In this document: one piece after another, positions 41,778 through 50,284 of the stretch
Position numbering within the stretch: the first letter of the stretch is position 1
Layout of the letters: each line of letters opens with the position of its first letter
Assembly (NCBI GenBank): GCA_029688825.1
Contig: JARUKX010000001.1
Location: 124,001 to 188,000 of the forward strand
Direction: 5' to 3'
From: Haloarculaceae archaeon H-GB1-1
GTDB lineage: Archaea > Halobacteriota > Halobacteria > Halobacteriales > Haloarculaceae
Length of the DNA stretch: 64,000 nt
Position numbers and translations under genes: made by a program
The notes under the pieces: model-generated
What the model saw: the letters and a program-made list of their open reading frames with translations, nothing else
What the model was told of the DNA's origin: nothing
Database searches by the model: none

Positions 41778-42734
41778 TCACTCCTCGTTCCAGGGTTCTG
41801 TCGGCCCCTGCCCGAACAGTTCCCGCATCAGGGTGACGATACTCTCGGGCGGGAACTGGCCGCGCTCGGTCACGATGGCATCGACGTGTCTCGGAGGCGT
41901 CACGTCGAATGCGGGGTTCTCGACGGCGATGTCGCCGATCTCCGCGCGGTCCTCGTCCGAGACGACCTCCTGTTCGTCTCGCATCTCGATCTCCACGGTG
42001 TGGCCGGTCATCGTCGCCGGATGCAGCTTGATGGTCTGAGCCGCGACCATGATGGGGACGCCGCGTTCACGGGCGTTCACCGCCAGCCCGCTCGTTCCGA
42101 TCTTGTTGATGACGCTGCCGTCCGCGGCGATGCTGTCCGCACCCACGAGGACGTGATCGGCGTCGTCGAGGTATCGGCGTGCAGCACTGTCCACGATGAG
42201 CGTCACGTCGACGCCCAGCTCCCGCAGCTGTTCTGCGGTGATGTGGCCCTGATTCCGCGGCCGCGTCTCCTTGACGATAGCCGAGAGGTCCTTTCCCTGC
42301 TCGACCGCGGCCTCGACGCACGCGAGCGCGTCCGTCGAGTGACAGTGGGTCATCACCACGTCACCGTCGCGAAGCCGGTTGGCCCCGACCTCGCCGAGGT
42401 CCTCCTGTGCTCGGTCGAGCCGGTGACAGAACTCGTCCGCTGCCGCCCGGATGTTCGCCTGCAGCTCGGACACCGTCGCTCCCTCCATTCGCTGCAGGAC
42501 GTAGCGAAGGGCGTTGGGCAAGCTGACCGCAGTCGGACGCGTATCGTGGAGGTGCCGTGCAGCGGCGCGCATCTCCGTCCGAAACGCGCCCGCAGACGCC
42601 GCCTCGCTCTCCTCGGCCTGCGTCCGGAGCGCCTGGGCCGCAGCGTCGGCTATCGTGGCCGCACCGCGAATCTCCATGGCCTCGATGTCGCCTGCCACGG
42701 CCTCGACGTCGGCCGTAATGGTAGAGTCGCCCAT
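41778..42734 (-). CDS. Ribose-1,5-bisphosphate isomerase (e2b2-type)
   Basis: 318 residues from the ATG at 42734 (MGDSTITADVEAVAGDIEAM). A member of the eIF2B-alpha/methylthioribose-1-phosphate isomerase fold. The two catalytic residues known from the Thermococcus enzyme, a Cys and an Asp, correspond to C131 in MTHCHSTDAL and D200 in VLVGADSIAADGSV. It converts ribose-1,5-bisphosphate to ribulose-1,5-bisphosphate, the RuBisCO substrate. The adjacent sugar kinase and rbcL support this over translation-factor or methionine-salvage relatives. Confidence 0.9.
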   Translation of the reverse strand: MGDSTITADVEAVAGDIEAMEIRGAATIADAAAQALRTQAEESEAASAGAFRTEMRAAARHLHDTRPTAVSLPNALRYVLQRMEGATVSELQANIRAAADEFCHRLDRAQEDLGEVGANRLRDGDVVMTHCHSTDALACVEAAVEQGKDLSAIVKETRPRNQGHITAEQLRELGVDVTLIVDSAARRYLDDADHVLVGADSIAADGSVINKIGTSGLAVNARERGVPIMVAAQTIKLHPATMTGHTVEIEMRDEQEVVSDEDRAEIGDIAVENPAFDVTPPRHVDAIVTERGQFPPESIVTLMRELFGQGPTEPWNEE

Positions 42735-43031
42735 GCCTTTGAATTCCAGTGGCAGGACCAAAAACAGCAGGGAGTTCATTTTGGTTTTAATTACAGTTAA
42801 TAAACTCCGCTACATAATGATTTAAGTCGCTGGTCTGTCGAACTACGTTCGCACGAACATGCCCATTTCGTCACGTAGACGTTCCGCGCGTGCAGTCCCG
42901 GAATTCCGGGACCCGCCATCGCTCGCAACGTCGCAACGTCGTGGGCACGGAACGACCGACTCGCGAGCGAGCCATCGATGAGTTTCCCAGCGCGGTGGGG
43001 AACGGGCCTTGCGATCTAACCGGATTCAATT
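42735..43031. other. Divergent intergenic region (297 bases) with an A+T-rich patch
   Basis: No convincing gene is present. An A+T-rich stretch (about 42778-42805 and 42811-42822), flanked by GGAGTT (42771-42776) and AACTCC (42803-42808), lies upstream of the isomerase start and probably contains its promoter. The remainder is G+C-rich, with the perfect palindrome described separately and a tandem GCAACGTC repeat near 42925-42941. Confidence 0.5.
42895..42912. promoter_or_regulatory. Perfect 18-base palindrome
   Basis: GTCCCGGAATTCCGGGAC is its own exact reverse complement. It is 160 bases from the isomerase start and 119 bases from the CARDB-type gene start, in the divergent spacer. It could be an operator for a dimeric regulator or a hairpin-forming element. 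Confidence 0.4.
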
Positions 43032-44495
43032 ATGAAACGAAACTACGCACTCCTGGTCGTCGCGATAGTGCTGTTGGGGGCAGTTCCAGCGACGACAGTG
43101 GCCGCACCGTTGATATCGATATCGAACGTGACCGTCTCACCGGGTCAGCCGACGCCCGGAGAAGCAGTCACCGTCGAAGCCACGGTTCAGAACCTCAAGG
43201 GGAGTTCGTCGGTGTTCCACATCGACGGGATCTCGCTTCGGAGAGGAACGACCGAGTACGCCCGCGTCGAAGACGTCGGCACCCTGTCGGCCGACTCGTC
43301 GTTGACGGTCCCACTGACGGTGACGTTCGAAGAACCTGGGACGAAGCGGTTACGCGTCACCGTCTGGGGACACACAGACGGGAAGTCAGATTCGCAGAAC
43401 CTCCGGTACCCCGTGACGATCAACGTCGCCGACAACCATCCGCGACTCGACATCGACGTGAACGAGTCCGTCACAGACGCTGAATCGAAGGGACGCGTCA
43501 CCATCGCGAACGGTCTGGACTCGAAGATTCAGAACGTCGAACTCTCGGTCGACGGGAAGAACGTCGAGGTCAGGAACGACCGCGATGTGTACGCAGTGCT
43601 GGAAAGCGGCAGCGAGGAAACCACCTCGTTCACGTTCCGTCCCCAGGGAACCGAACCGCACACGCTCGAAGCGACGCTTCGGTACACCACAGATTCGGGA
43701 ACGACCCGCACGGTCAACCAGACGCGCCGTCTCGAACCCGAGTCGATGGCCGACCGCGTCGTGCTCGAAGCGACGTCGAACACCGACGGCGACACCGTCA
43801 GCGCGTCGGTCCTCGTCAGGAACCAGGGGAACGTCCCGGTCGAGAACGTCACCGTTCGAGCCGACTCTGCAAACGCTACCTTCCGACAGGGCTTCGCCCA
43901 ATCTATCCAGCCGGGTGAGTCGAAGCGCGTCGTCCTGAACGCGACCATGTCGGAGGACACAGCAACCGCGGACGTCGTCGCCACCTACGAAGCCGGAGAC
44001 ATCGACGGTCGAAAGACGACCTCGGTGGAACTGGTCCAGACGCCAGGAACCATCGGGCTGACGGGGCTCGACGTCGTTCGCGAGGACGGTAAGCTCCACA
44101 TCTCCGGGAGCGCCAGCAACCTCGGGACGACCGACGCCGACAGCGTCATCGTGAGCGTCGTCAAGACCGACGCGGTTACGCCCGCCTACCCCAACCGCCA
44201 GTTCTTCGTCGGGACGGTTCCGGCGAGCGAGTTCGTTTCGTTCGACGTCTACGCGACCGCAAGCGGGGACGTCTCCTCGGTTCCGCTCAAGGTCACGTAC
44301 CTCGTCGACGACGAGCGCCGGCAGCGAGTCATCGACGTGCCGCTGGCAGAAGATTCCAAGTCGGTTAAGCAGCAATCCACCACGACGAATTCGAGGTCGA
44401 ACATCCTCGTTCCGGCGGCCATCGGCGGCGTCGTCATCCTCGCTGTCGGGGGCATCATCCTGTACGCGTGGAGGAACAGCCGTGGCGGTGATTGA
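43032..44495 (+). CDS. Secreted CARDB/Ig-like protein anchored at the C-terminus, ABC exporter partner
   Basis: 487 residues. A signal peptide (MKRNYALLVVAIVLLGAVPA) leads into several Ig-like or CARDB-type repeats; ISISNVTVSPGQPTPGEAVT is the classic opening and VVLEATSNTDGDTVSASVLV and VSVVKTDAVTPAYPNRQFFV come from later repeats. The C-terminal segment LVPAAIGGVVILAVGGIILY is a membrane anchor, so the repeats face outside. It overlaps the ATPase gene by 14 bases, making a three-gene transport unit with the ATPase and permease. A substrate-capture or periplasm-like adaptor role (analogous to MacA) is inferred. Confidence 0.82.
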   Translation: MKRNYALLVVAIVLLGAVPATTVAAPLISISNVTVSPGQPTPGEAVTVEATVQNLKGSSSVFHIDGISLRRGTTEYARVEDVGTLSADSSLTVPLTVTFEEPGTKRLRVTVWGHTDGKSDSQNLRYPVTINVADNHPRLDIDVNESVTDAESKGRVTIANGLDSKIQNVELSVDGKNVEVRNDRDVYAVLESGSEETTSFTFRPQGTEPHTLEATLRYTTDSGTTRTVNQTRRLEPESMADRVVLEATSNTDGDTVSASVLVRNQGNVPVENVTVRADSANATFRQGFAQSIQPGESKRVVLNATMSEDTATADVVATYEAGDIDGRKTTSVELVQTPGTIGLTGLDVVREDGKLHISGSASNLGTTDADSVIVSVVKTDAVTPAYPNRQFFVGTVPASEFVSFDVYATASGDVSSVPLKVTYLVDDERRQRVIDVPLAEDSKSVKQQSTTTNSRSNILVPAAIGGVVILAVGGIILYAWRNSRGGD

Positions 44496-45141
44496 AGGCG
44501 AGGACGTGGTCAAACAGTACGAGACCGGTGGCCAGATCCTCACGGCACTGAAAGGCATCGACTTCTCGGTCGAGCCCGGCGACTTCGTCGCCATCATGGG
44601 CCCCAGCGGGAGCGGCAAGTCGACGCTGTTGAACATCCTCGGCCTCCTCGACGTCCCGACGGAGGGAACCGTTCGGTTGGACGGCGAGGACGTCACCGAC
44701 CACACCGACAAACAGCGGACACTCATCCGCAAGCAGACCATCGGCTTCGTCTTCCAGCAGTTCTACCTTCTCCCGACGTTGACCGCCCAGGAGAACGTCG
44801 AAGTACCGCGATTGTTCGACGACGACGAGGGAATCAGCGAGCGAGCGATCGACCTGTTGGAGCGCGTCGGCCTCGGCGACCGGCTGGACCACCGGCCGAA
44901 CGAACTCAGCGGCGGGCAGAAGCAGCGGGTCGCTATCGCGCGGTCGCTCATCAACCAACCCCGAATCGTGCTCGCGGACGAACCGACCGGGAACCTCGAT
45001 CTCGATACCGGCAAGCAGATTCTCGACGAGTTCCAGAACGTCACCGAGCGCGACGTGGCTGTCATCGCCGTCACGCACGACGAGCTCGTCACGGAGTACA
45101 CCGACCGAACGGTCAACCTCATCGACGGTGGAATACGATGA
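44482..45141 (+). CDS. ABC transporter ATP-binding protein (MacB/LolD type)
   Basis: 219 residues, GTG start at 44482. Walker A GPSGSGKST (40-48), the Q-loop FVFQQFYLLPTLTAQENVEV, the signature LSGGQKQRVAIARSL, Walker B VLADEPTGNLDLDTG and the switch histidine VIAVTHDELV are intact. The family energises export or release of lipoproteins, peptides or macrolides. It overlaps both neighbours: 14 bases with the CARDB gene and 4 bases with the permease gene, so the three are co-expressed. Confidence 0.95.
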   Translation: MAVIEGEDVVKQYETGGQILTALKGIDFSVEPGDFVAIMGPSGSGKSTLLNILGLLDVPTEGTVRLDGEDVTDHTDKQRTLIRKQTIGFVFQQFYLLPTLTAQENVEVPRLFDDDEGISERAIDLLERVGLGDRLDHRPNELSGGQKQRVAIARSLINQPRIVLADEPTGNLDLDTGKQILDEFQNVTERDVAVIAVTHDELVTEYTDRTVNLIDGGIR

Positions 45142-46283
45142 TGGAGCGCCTCTACAAGCGGTTCCCCGCGTTGCTGATGGCGCGCCGGAACATCACGCGG
45201 ACGAAGGTGCGCTCGGTGCTGGCGGGGCTGGGCATCGTCATCGGGGTCATCGCGATCGCCTCGCTCGGCATGTTCGGCGTCTCGCTAAAGTACCAGCTCT
45301 CGCAGAACCTCGGTGACATCGGGAATCAGGTCATCGTCACTCCTGCGGGCGATGAAGGGGTACAGGAGATTACGCGTCGCGACGTCCAACGCATCGAACG
45401 AGCTTCGACCAGCAGCACCGTCGTCCCCGTGAAACAGCGCGTCGATCCGATATCCTTCGACGGACGTGGTTCACCCACCCACGAACTCGTGTCGGGGATG
45501 AGTCACCCGGCAAAGACCTACACCGCGAGTGAAGGGCGGATACCCGACCCACTGCGGAGCGGTGCGGTCATCGGGTCGGACGTCGCGGAAGAGCACGATC
45601 TTCGGCCAGGAAGCACGATCACCGTCAACAACTCGACGGTCCGGGTCAAGGCGGTGCTCGAATCCCGGGACGGATTCGGATTCGCGAGCCCCAACAACAA
45701 GATCATCCTCCCGGCGTCGTCGTTCGCGGACTCCGGGTACGACCAGGTCATCATCACGGCCGACAGCGGGACCGCGGCGAATCAGTCGGCGAGGGCGATT
45801 CGCGGGGACCTGAACGAGCGCCGCAAGCGCGTGAACGTCCAGGAGCTGGGGAGCATCGTCGACCAGATCAACAGCGCGTTCTCGGCGGTCAACACGTTCC
45901 TCATCGGTATCGGGTCGATCTCCCTGCTCGTCGCCGGCGTCAGCATCCTCAACGTCATGCTGATGAGTACGGTCGAGCGCCGCGAGGAGATCGGCGTCCT
46001 CAGGGCCGTCGGCTATCAGAAGACCGACGTCCTGAAGATCATGCTCACGGAGGCGGTCCTCCTGGGTATCTTCGGCGGTCTCGTCGGTGTCGTCCTGAGT
46101 ATCGGTGCGGGACTGGCCATCAACCACTACGTCGTCAACGACGTGATGGCCACCTTCCGTCTCCAGAACATGCTGTACGTCGTGCTGGCGTTCGGCTTCG
46201 GCGTCATCACGGCCCTGGTGAGCGGCTTCTACCCTGCGTGGAAGGCGGCGAACGAACGGCCAGTGGAAGCACTGCGCAGCTAG
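45138..46283 (+). CDS. ABC transporter permease (MacB/FtsX type)
   Basis: 381 residues. One N-terminal membrane segment (about 25-50, VRSVLAGLGIVIGVIAIASL), a large extracellular domain (about 55-245) and three C-terminal segments including FLIGIGSISLLVAGVSILNV and VLLGIFGGLVGVVLSIGAGL. The family MacB motif RREEIGVLRAVGYQKTDVLK precedes the third segment. Together with the ATPase and the CARDB protein this forms a mechanotransmission-type exporter. Its end overlaps the stop of the convergent gene by three bases. Confidence 0.92.
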   Translation: MMERLYKRFPALLMARRNITRTKVRSVLAGLGIVIGVIAIASLGMFGVSLKYQLSQNLGDIGNQVIVTPAGDEGVQEITRRDVQRIERASTSSTVVPVKQRVDPISFDGRGSPTHELVSGMSHPAKTYTASEGRIPDPLRSGAVIGSDVAEEHDLRPGSTITVNNSTVRVKAVLESRDGFGFASPNNKIILPASSFADSGYDQVIITADSGTAANQSARAIRGDLNERRKRVNVQELGSIVDQINSAFSAVNTFLIGIGSISLLVAGVSILNVMLMSTVERREEIGVLRAVGYQKTDVLKIMLTEAVLLGIFGGLVGVVLSIGAGLAINHYVVNDVMATFRLQNMLYVVLAFGFGVITALVSGFYPAWKAANERPVEALRS

Positions 46284-46789
46284 GGAGCGGCCGTGAGTTC
46301 GAGCAGCGGTTCCGTCCGGTCGACGGACACCGTCTCGAATCGGGCGAGCCACTCGTCGATACGGCCGTCTTCGAACGCGGCGAGGGCGTCCTGAACGGTG
46401 TAGTTCAGGTCACCATCAGCGCAGGGGAACACCGCAGAGAGGTCGTCGCCGTCGTAGACGGCGAGCGAGACCACCGGGAACGTCACGACGTCGTGGACGA
46501 CGTCGGTCCCCATGTACGCCCGTGTCCGTCGCTGAAATGCGGGTTCGAGACTGTAGCTGTTCCGCCGGGCCCACTCGCGGAACTCCTCGTACGTCGCCAG
46601 TGCGCCGTCCCGGGAGTCCTGTTCCGGCGTTCGGACGCGCTGCCAGTCGGCTTCGACGGTCGCGTCGGCCAGCGTCCCGTCGTCCTCGAGCGAGTGAACG
46701 CGCGACAGCACTGTCTGCTGCGCGTCGTACGTCCCGTAGGTGTCGCCGCGGAGGTAGAGTTCGACGCGTCGTTCGGGTGGTGAGCGCAT
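46280..46789 (-). CDS. Haloarchaeal HTH-type protein (uncharacterised)
   Basis: 169 residues. The beginning PPERRVELYLRGDTYGTYDA, followed by a helical LSRVHSLEDDGTLADATVEA segment, matches a family often annotated as HTH-domain proteins in haloarchaea. I see no classical recognition-helix motif. The C-terminal region TFPVVSLAVYDGDDLSAVFP may be a small ligand-binding or dimerisation domain. The function is unknown; regulation of the nearby cheB or transporter genes is conceivable but unproven. It converges on the permease gene. Confidence 0.68.
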   Translation of the reverse strand: MRSPPERRVELYLRGDTYGTYDAQQTVLSRVHSLEDDGTLADATVEADWQRVRTPEQDSRDGALATYEEFREWARRNSYSLEPAFQRRTRAYMGTDVVHDVVTFPVVSLAVYDGDDLSAVFPCADGDLNYTVQDALAAFEDGRIDEWLARFETVSVDRTEPLLELTAAP

Positions 46790-46850
46790 GATTGGTTACA
46801 CTTACAGTTGAATTGACATAGCTGTTTCCGGGATTGTCTCGCCGTGGGAA

Positions 46851-47891
46851 TCAGGAGAGGAGTTCGACGAGCGCCGAGGGGATGCGGTTGACCGGAAGGA
46901 CTTCGTCGACGCATCCGGTGTCGATAGCCGTCGCGGGCATCCCGTCTACGGCACAGGACTCCGGGTACTGGGCGATCGTGCGTCCGTCGGCTGCCTTGAT
47001 GGCCTCGATACCGGCGGCACCGTCGTGGCCCATCCCGGTCAGGATGACGCCGACGAGGGGACCGCTGACGGTGGCTGCTGCGGTCTCCATCGTGACGTCG
47101 ATGGCCGGTCGGACGCTGTGTCGCGGCGGGTCGTCGGTGAGCGAGAGCGTCAGGCCGGACGGCGACTCACGCGTGACCTCGAGGTGTCGGTCACCGCGGG
47201 CGACCACGCCTTCGCCAGCGCCGACCACGGTCCCGGATTCGGCCTCGGTGAACGCGTACTCGCTGGCATCGTCGAGTCGGTTGGCGTACCGTCCCGTGAA
47301 CTTCGGCGGCATGTGTAGGACGACCAGTATCCGAAACTGGTGGTCGAGCGGGAGGTCGGCAACGAGGTCCTCGACGACGCTCGGTCCACCCGTGGATGCA
47401 CCGATGACGAGCGTCGGCTGCTCCGGGACAGCGACGTCCGTCGGGGTCGAAGCGGAGTCCGACGGTGTGGTCGGTTCCGTTGGAGTCGTCGGCGCGACGT
47501 CGGCGTCCGCGACCGCGCGCACGGTATCCGTCAGCAAGTCACGATAGCGGACGAGTTCCGGAGACACCTCGCCGCCGGGTTTTGGGAAGAAGTCGACAGC
47601 TCCAGCGTCGAGGGACTCGAACAGGAAGTTCGACCCCTCCTCGACGTAGCCGCTGAGCATCAAGATCGGCGTCGGCGTATCGGCCATGATCCGACGGACA
47701 GCCTCCAGCCCCCCGATTCCGGGCATCTTGATGTCCATCGTCACGACATCCGGTTCGGTCTCGGCGACGGCGTCGACCGCGTCCCGCCCGTTCTTCGCCT
47801 GTGCAACTACGTCCAGTCCCTCACCCTCCAGGATGTCGGCGATTTGCGTCCGCATGAACGGCGAATCGTCGACGACGACTACCCGAGTCAT
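46851..47891 (-). CDS. cheB: Chemotaxis protein-glutamate methylesterase CheB
   Basis: 346 residues from the ATG at 47891. The receiver domain has the acidic pair VVVDDSPF, phosphoacceptor D53 in VVTMDIKMPG and the switch segment KPGG. After a Thr/Pro-rich linker (about 130-158) the methylesterase domain has the catalytic triad: S166 in GASTGGP, H193 in VVLHMPPKFTG and D290 in TGMGHDGAAG. It removes methyl groups from transducers during adaptation. No cheR, cheA, cheW or cheY is present in the window, so it is separated from a che cluster or that cluster lies elsewhere. A transducer-rhodopsin pair is 10 kb away. Confidence 0.95.
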   Translation of the reverse strand: MTRVVVVDDSPFMRTQIADILEGEGLDVVAQAKNGRDAVDAVAETEPDVVTMDIKMPGIGGLEAVRRIMADTPTPILMLSGYVEEGSNFLFESLDAGAVDFFPKPGGEVSPELVRYRDLLTDTVRAVADADVAPTTPTEPTTPSDSASTPTDVAVPEQPTLVIGASTGGPSVVEDLVADLPLDHQFRILVVLHMPPKFTGRYANRLDDASEYAFTEAESGTVVGAGEGVVARGDRHLEVTRESPSGLTLSLTDDPPRHSVRPAIDVTMETAAATVSGPLVGVILTGMGHDGAAGIEAIKAADGRTIAQYPESCAVDGMPATAIDTGCVDEVLPVNRIPSALVELLS

Positions 47892-47947
47892 GACTCTCCC
47901 GTATCGACAGACCGTACCCATCCGGAGCGGATATACCCTTCGACGGC

Positions 47948-48859
47948 CTACCGTGGCGCCGCATCTCGGACGCCGCCAAGCGCAGACAGCTTTCCGGAGA
48001 CCGACCCCCACGAAAGCGCCGCCATGGCGTCGGTCGGCGTGACGTAAACGGTCTCGAACTCCGCGACCGGTGTGTTCTCGTTCCACCACGCCACTCGGTC
48101 GGCGAGTAGTGACGGTGATTCGACGGATTCGTCGTGCGCATCGACCACGCCCAGCGCGATGTCGTCGGTCGTCCCGTACTCGTTGACGAGAAAGAGCCAT
48201 CCGTCGTGGTCGGCGACGAGGTCGACGCCAAGTGCGTCGAACGCGGCGTCCATGAGGTGGGCGTACACCTTCTCTGTGACGGCACCGTCCGGCACGTGGA
48301 CGACGACGGACGCGTCTGTGGAAGCCGACACGTCGTCGATGGCGTCGCTCGCCCGGGCGTCCAGCCCGTCGTCGGGTGGCGTCGTCCCGAGCGCCGGCTC
48401 CAGTATGGCGACCGTTGCGACCGGGGGCAACCCAGCGACCGCGGTTGCGAGTTCCGACGCCAGCGCGTCCAGCAGTGCGGCGTCGTCACCGTAGTACTCG
48501 TCCTCGCACAGCGAGCAGAGCGTGTACGGCCCGGGCAGAACCACCTGTCGTCGCTGGACGGGGACGTCCGTCAACGCGGTGGCGTCAGGAGCGAGCGCGT
48601 CCGACATCGAGATCGGCTCCGTGACGACCGGTATTCGGTAGGTGACGTCGGTGTCGCTCCACGGGGAGGGCGCGCCAGTGCGAACGCCGTCGGCCGCAAG
48701 CAACGGTGAGGCGAGGTGGTCGACCCAATCGAGCTGACCGCTCACGATTCGGTCGAGGCCCGCCGCTCGCTGCGCGTCACGGACGAGGTCGGTTGCGTCT
48801 TGGTCCGCCTCGGGCGGCCGCGGGAAGAACCCGAACGTCGTCGCGACGATGTCAATCAT
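47948..48859 (-). CDS. MetE-like (cobalamin-independent methionine synthase-like) protein
   Basis: 303 residues. The start is the ATG at 48859 inside the hemK2 end (a GTG at 48862 is possible). IVATTFGFFPRPPEAD, QVVLPGPYTLCSLCEDEYYG and the AILEPALGTTPPDDGLDARA segment followed by SVVVHVPDGAVTEKVYAHLM follow haloarchaeal MetE proteins. However the HxC zinc-site motif of the C-terminal MetE domain is absent, and the YWG segment that I associate with the MetE substrate site (VVVHTYWG in relatives I recall) reads VVVHVPDG here. A degenerate or repurposed MetE paralogue is more likely than a true methionine synthase. Confidence 0.78.
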   Translation of the reverse strand: MIDIVATTFGFFPRPPEADQDATDLVRDAQRAAGLDRIVSGQLDWVDHLASPLLAADGVRTGAPSPWSDTDVTYRIPVVTEPISMSDALAPDATALTDVPVQRRQVVLPGPYTLCSLCEDEYYGDDAALLDALASELATAVAGLPPVATVAILEPALGTTPPDDGLDARASDAIDDVSASTDASVVVHVPDGAVTEKVYAHLMDAAFDALGVDLVADHDGWLFLVNEYGTTDDIALGVVDAHDESVESPSLLADRVAWWNENTPVAEFETVYVTPTDAMAALSWGSVSGKLSALGGVRDAAPR

Positions 48860-49436
48860 CACGACGGGTCAGCCGAACGACGAGCAGCGTCTCGTACGGA
48901 TGGGAGTCCTCGGTGACGACGGTCGCGTCGAACCCGTTCGACCCCGCTCGGTCGCGAACCTCCTCGACGCCGGTGAGCGTGCTGATGAGCAGCAGAACCT
49001 CGCCGTCGGGGGCCAGCACGCGACCGACGGTGTCGAGGAACGGGTCGATGACGCGACGGCCGTCGTCGCCGCCGGAGAGCGCGTGTTCCATCCAGTCGTC
49101 CCACTCCTTCTCCGGCGGCGTCGGCAGGTACGGCGGATTGAACAGGACGACGTCGAACGCGCCGTCACGGAACGGGTCCGCGAGGTTCCCGCGAACGACC
49201 TCGACCCCCTCGTCCCGAGCCTTCAGGCAGGCGTGTGGATTCACGTCCGTCCCGACGACCTCGGCACCTGTCTCGGCGACGCGAGCGGCGACGTAGCCCG
49301 ACCCCGTGCCGACGTCGAGCACCCGCTCCTCGGGTGAGACGTCGTCGACGGCCGCGTCGGCGAGCAGTATCGAGTCCTCGGCTGCACCGTACACCGTCTC
49401 GACCCCGCGGCGGTCGGCGAGGTCCGGGCGCGTCAC
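48852..49436 (-). CDS. HemK2/Mtq2-like protein glutamine methyltransferase
   Basis: 194 residues with a GTG start at 49436, overlapping the ksgA stop (GTGA). Motif I is RVLDVGTGSGYVAARV, and the diagnostic HemK motif NPPYLPTPPEKEWDDWMEHA contains NPPY. Members methylate the GGQ glutamine of the translation termination factor, the archaeal aRF1, together with Trm112. Its place between KsgA and the eL21/RpoF genes fits a translation-linked role. The end overlaps the start of the MetE-like gene. Confidence 0.9.
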   Translation of the reverse strand: MTRPDLADRRGVETVYGAAEDSILLADAAVDDVSPEERVLDVGTGSGYVAARVAETGAEVVGTDVNPHACLKARDEGVEVVRGNLADPFRDGAFDVVLFNPPYLPTPPEKEWDDWMEHALSGGDDGRRVIDPFLDTVGRVLAPDGEVLLLISTLTGVEEVRDRAGSNGFDATVVTEDSHPYETLLVVRLTRRDD

Positions 49437-50284
49437 GGCTCGCCCACCTCGTACGCCAGCGTCGAGAGCGCGGCGAACTCGGCGGGCGTCACGGTCCCCG
49501 CCCGCCGGCTCAGCAGGTCCTCGTCGGCGGCCTCGACGACCGCGTCGGGGTCGCCCAGCCCGGAGATGTGCGCGGTGTTCCGGATGGCGTTGCGCATCGT
49601 CTTCCGCCGCTGGGTGAACACGGCCTTCAGGAAGTCCATGAAGAACTCCTCGTCCGGGACGTCGTAGTCCGGTTGTCGGGGTCGCGTCCGGACCACGGCG
49701 CTCTCGACCCGCGGCGCGGGAGCGAACGCCTCTTTCGGGATGATCTCGACCACCTCGACGTCGGCGTAGTGACCTGCCGTGACCGAGAGCCGTCCGTACT
49801 CGCCCGTTCCGGGATCGGCGGCCATCCGCTCGGCGAACTCCTTCTGGAACATCAGTACGAGCGGTACGTCGTACGGCAACAGTCGGAACGCGAGTTCGCT
49901 CGACGCGCCGTAGGGAAGGTTCGAGACCGAGACCGTGAACTCCGGAAGGTCGACTTCGAGCGCGTCGCCTTCGACGACGTCGAGCCGGCCGGCGTCGATT
50001 TCGTCAGCGAACTCCCGCCGAAGGAACGCGGCGAGTTCGGGGTCCCGTTCGATTGCCGTGACGTGCTCGGCCACGTCGAGCAGTCGGTCGGTGAGCGCGC
50101 CCGTCCCGGCACCGATCTCCAGAACGTGTGAGAGGTCCGTGTCGTCTGCGTAGGTCGGTAATCGGTCGAGTACGCGGTCGTCGACCAGGAAGTGTTGGTC
50201 GCGGTTCGGGTCGCCGCGAATCCCCGCGCGCCCGATGAGCGCGTCTGGGTCCCGTCGGCTGTCGTGGTCCTCTCGCATCGTCAT
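49433..50284 (-). CDS. ksgA: 16S rRNA adenine dimethyltransferase KsgA (RsmA)
   Basis: 283 residues. GIRGDPNRDQHFLVDDRVLD, motif I HVLEIGAGTGALTDRLLD, motif IV VSNLPYGASSELAFRLLP (NLPY) and the FAPAPRVESAVVRTRPRQP motif VIII are present. It dimethylates the two adjacent adenines in helix 45 of 16S rRNA. It starts in overlap with the end of the DUF655 gene (ATGA), and is flanked by hemK2, giving the conserved eL21-RpoF-DUF655-KsgA-HemK2 order. Confidence 0.95.
   Translation of the reverse strand: MTMREDHDSRRDPDALIGRAGIRGDPNRDQHFLVDDRVLDRLPTYADDTDLSHVLEIGAGTGALTDRLLDVAEHVTAIERDPELAAFLRREFADEIDAGRLDVVEGDALEVDLPEFTVSVSNLPYGASSELAFRLLPYDVPLVLMFQKEFAERMAADPGTGEYGRLSVTAGHYADVEVVEIIPKEAFAPAPRVESAVVRTRPRQPDYDVPDEEFFMDFLKAVFTQRRKTMRNAIRNTAHISGLGDPDAVVEAADEDLLSRRAGTVTPAEFAALSTLAYEVGEP

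Noticed and set aside
42890-43483. 197-codon plus-strand frame across the CARDB-gene start
   Set aside because: Arg/Ser-rich out-of-frame shadow of the CARDB gene and its leader; no start signal or domain.
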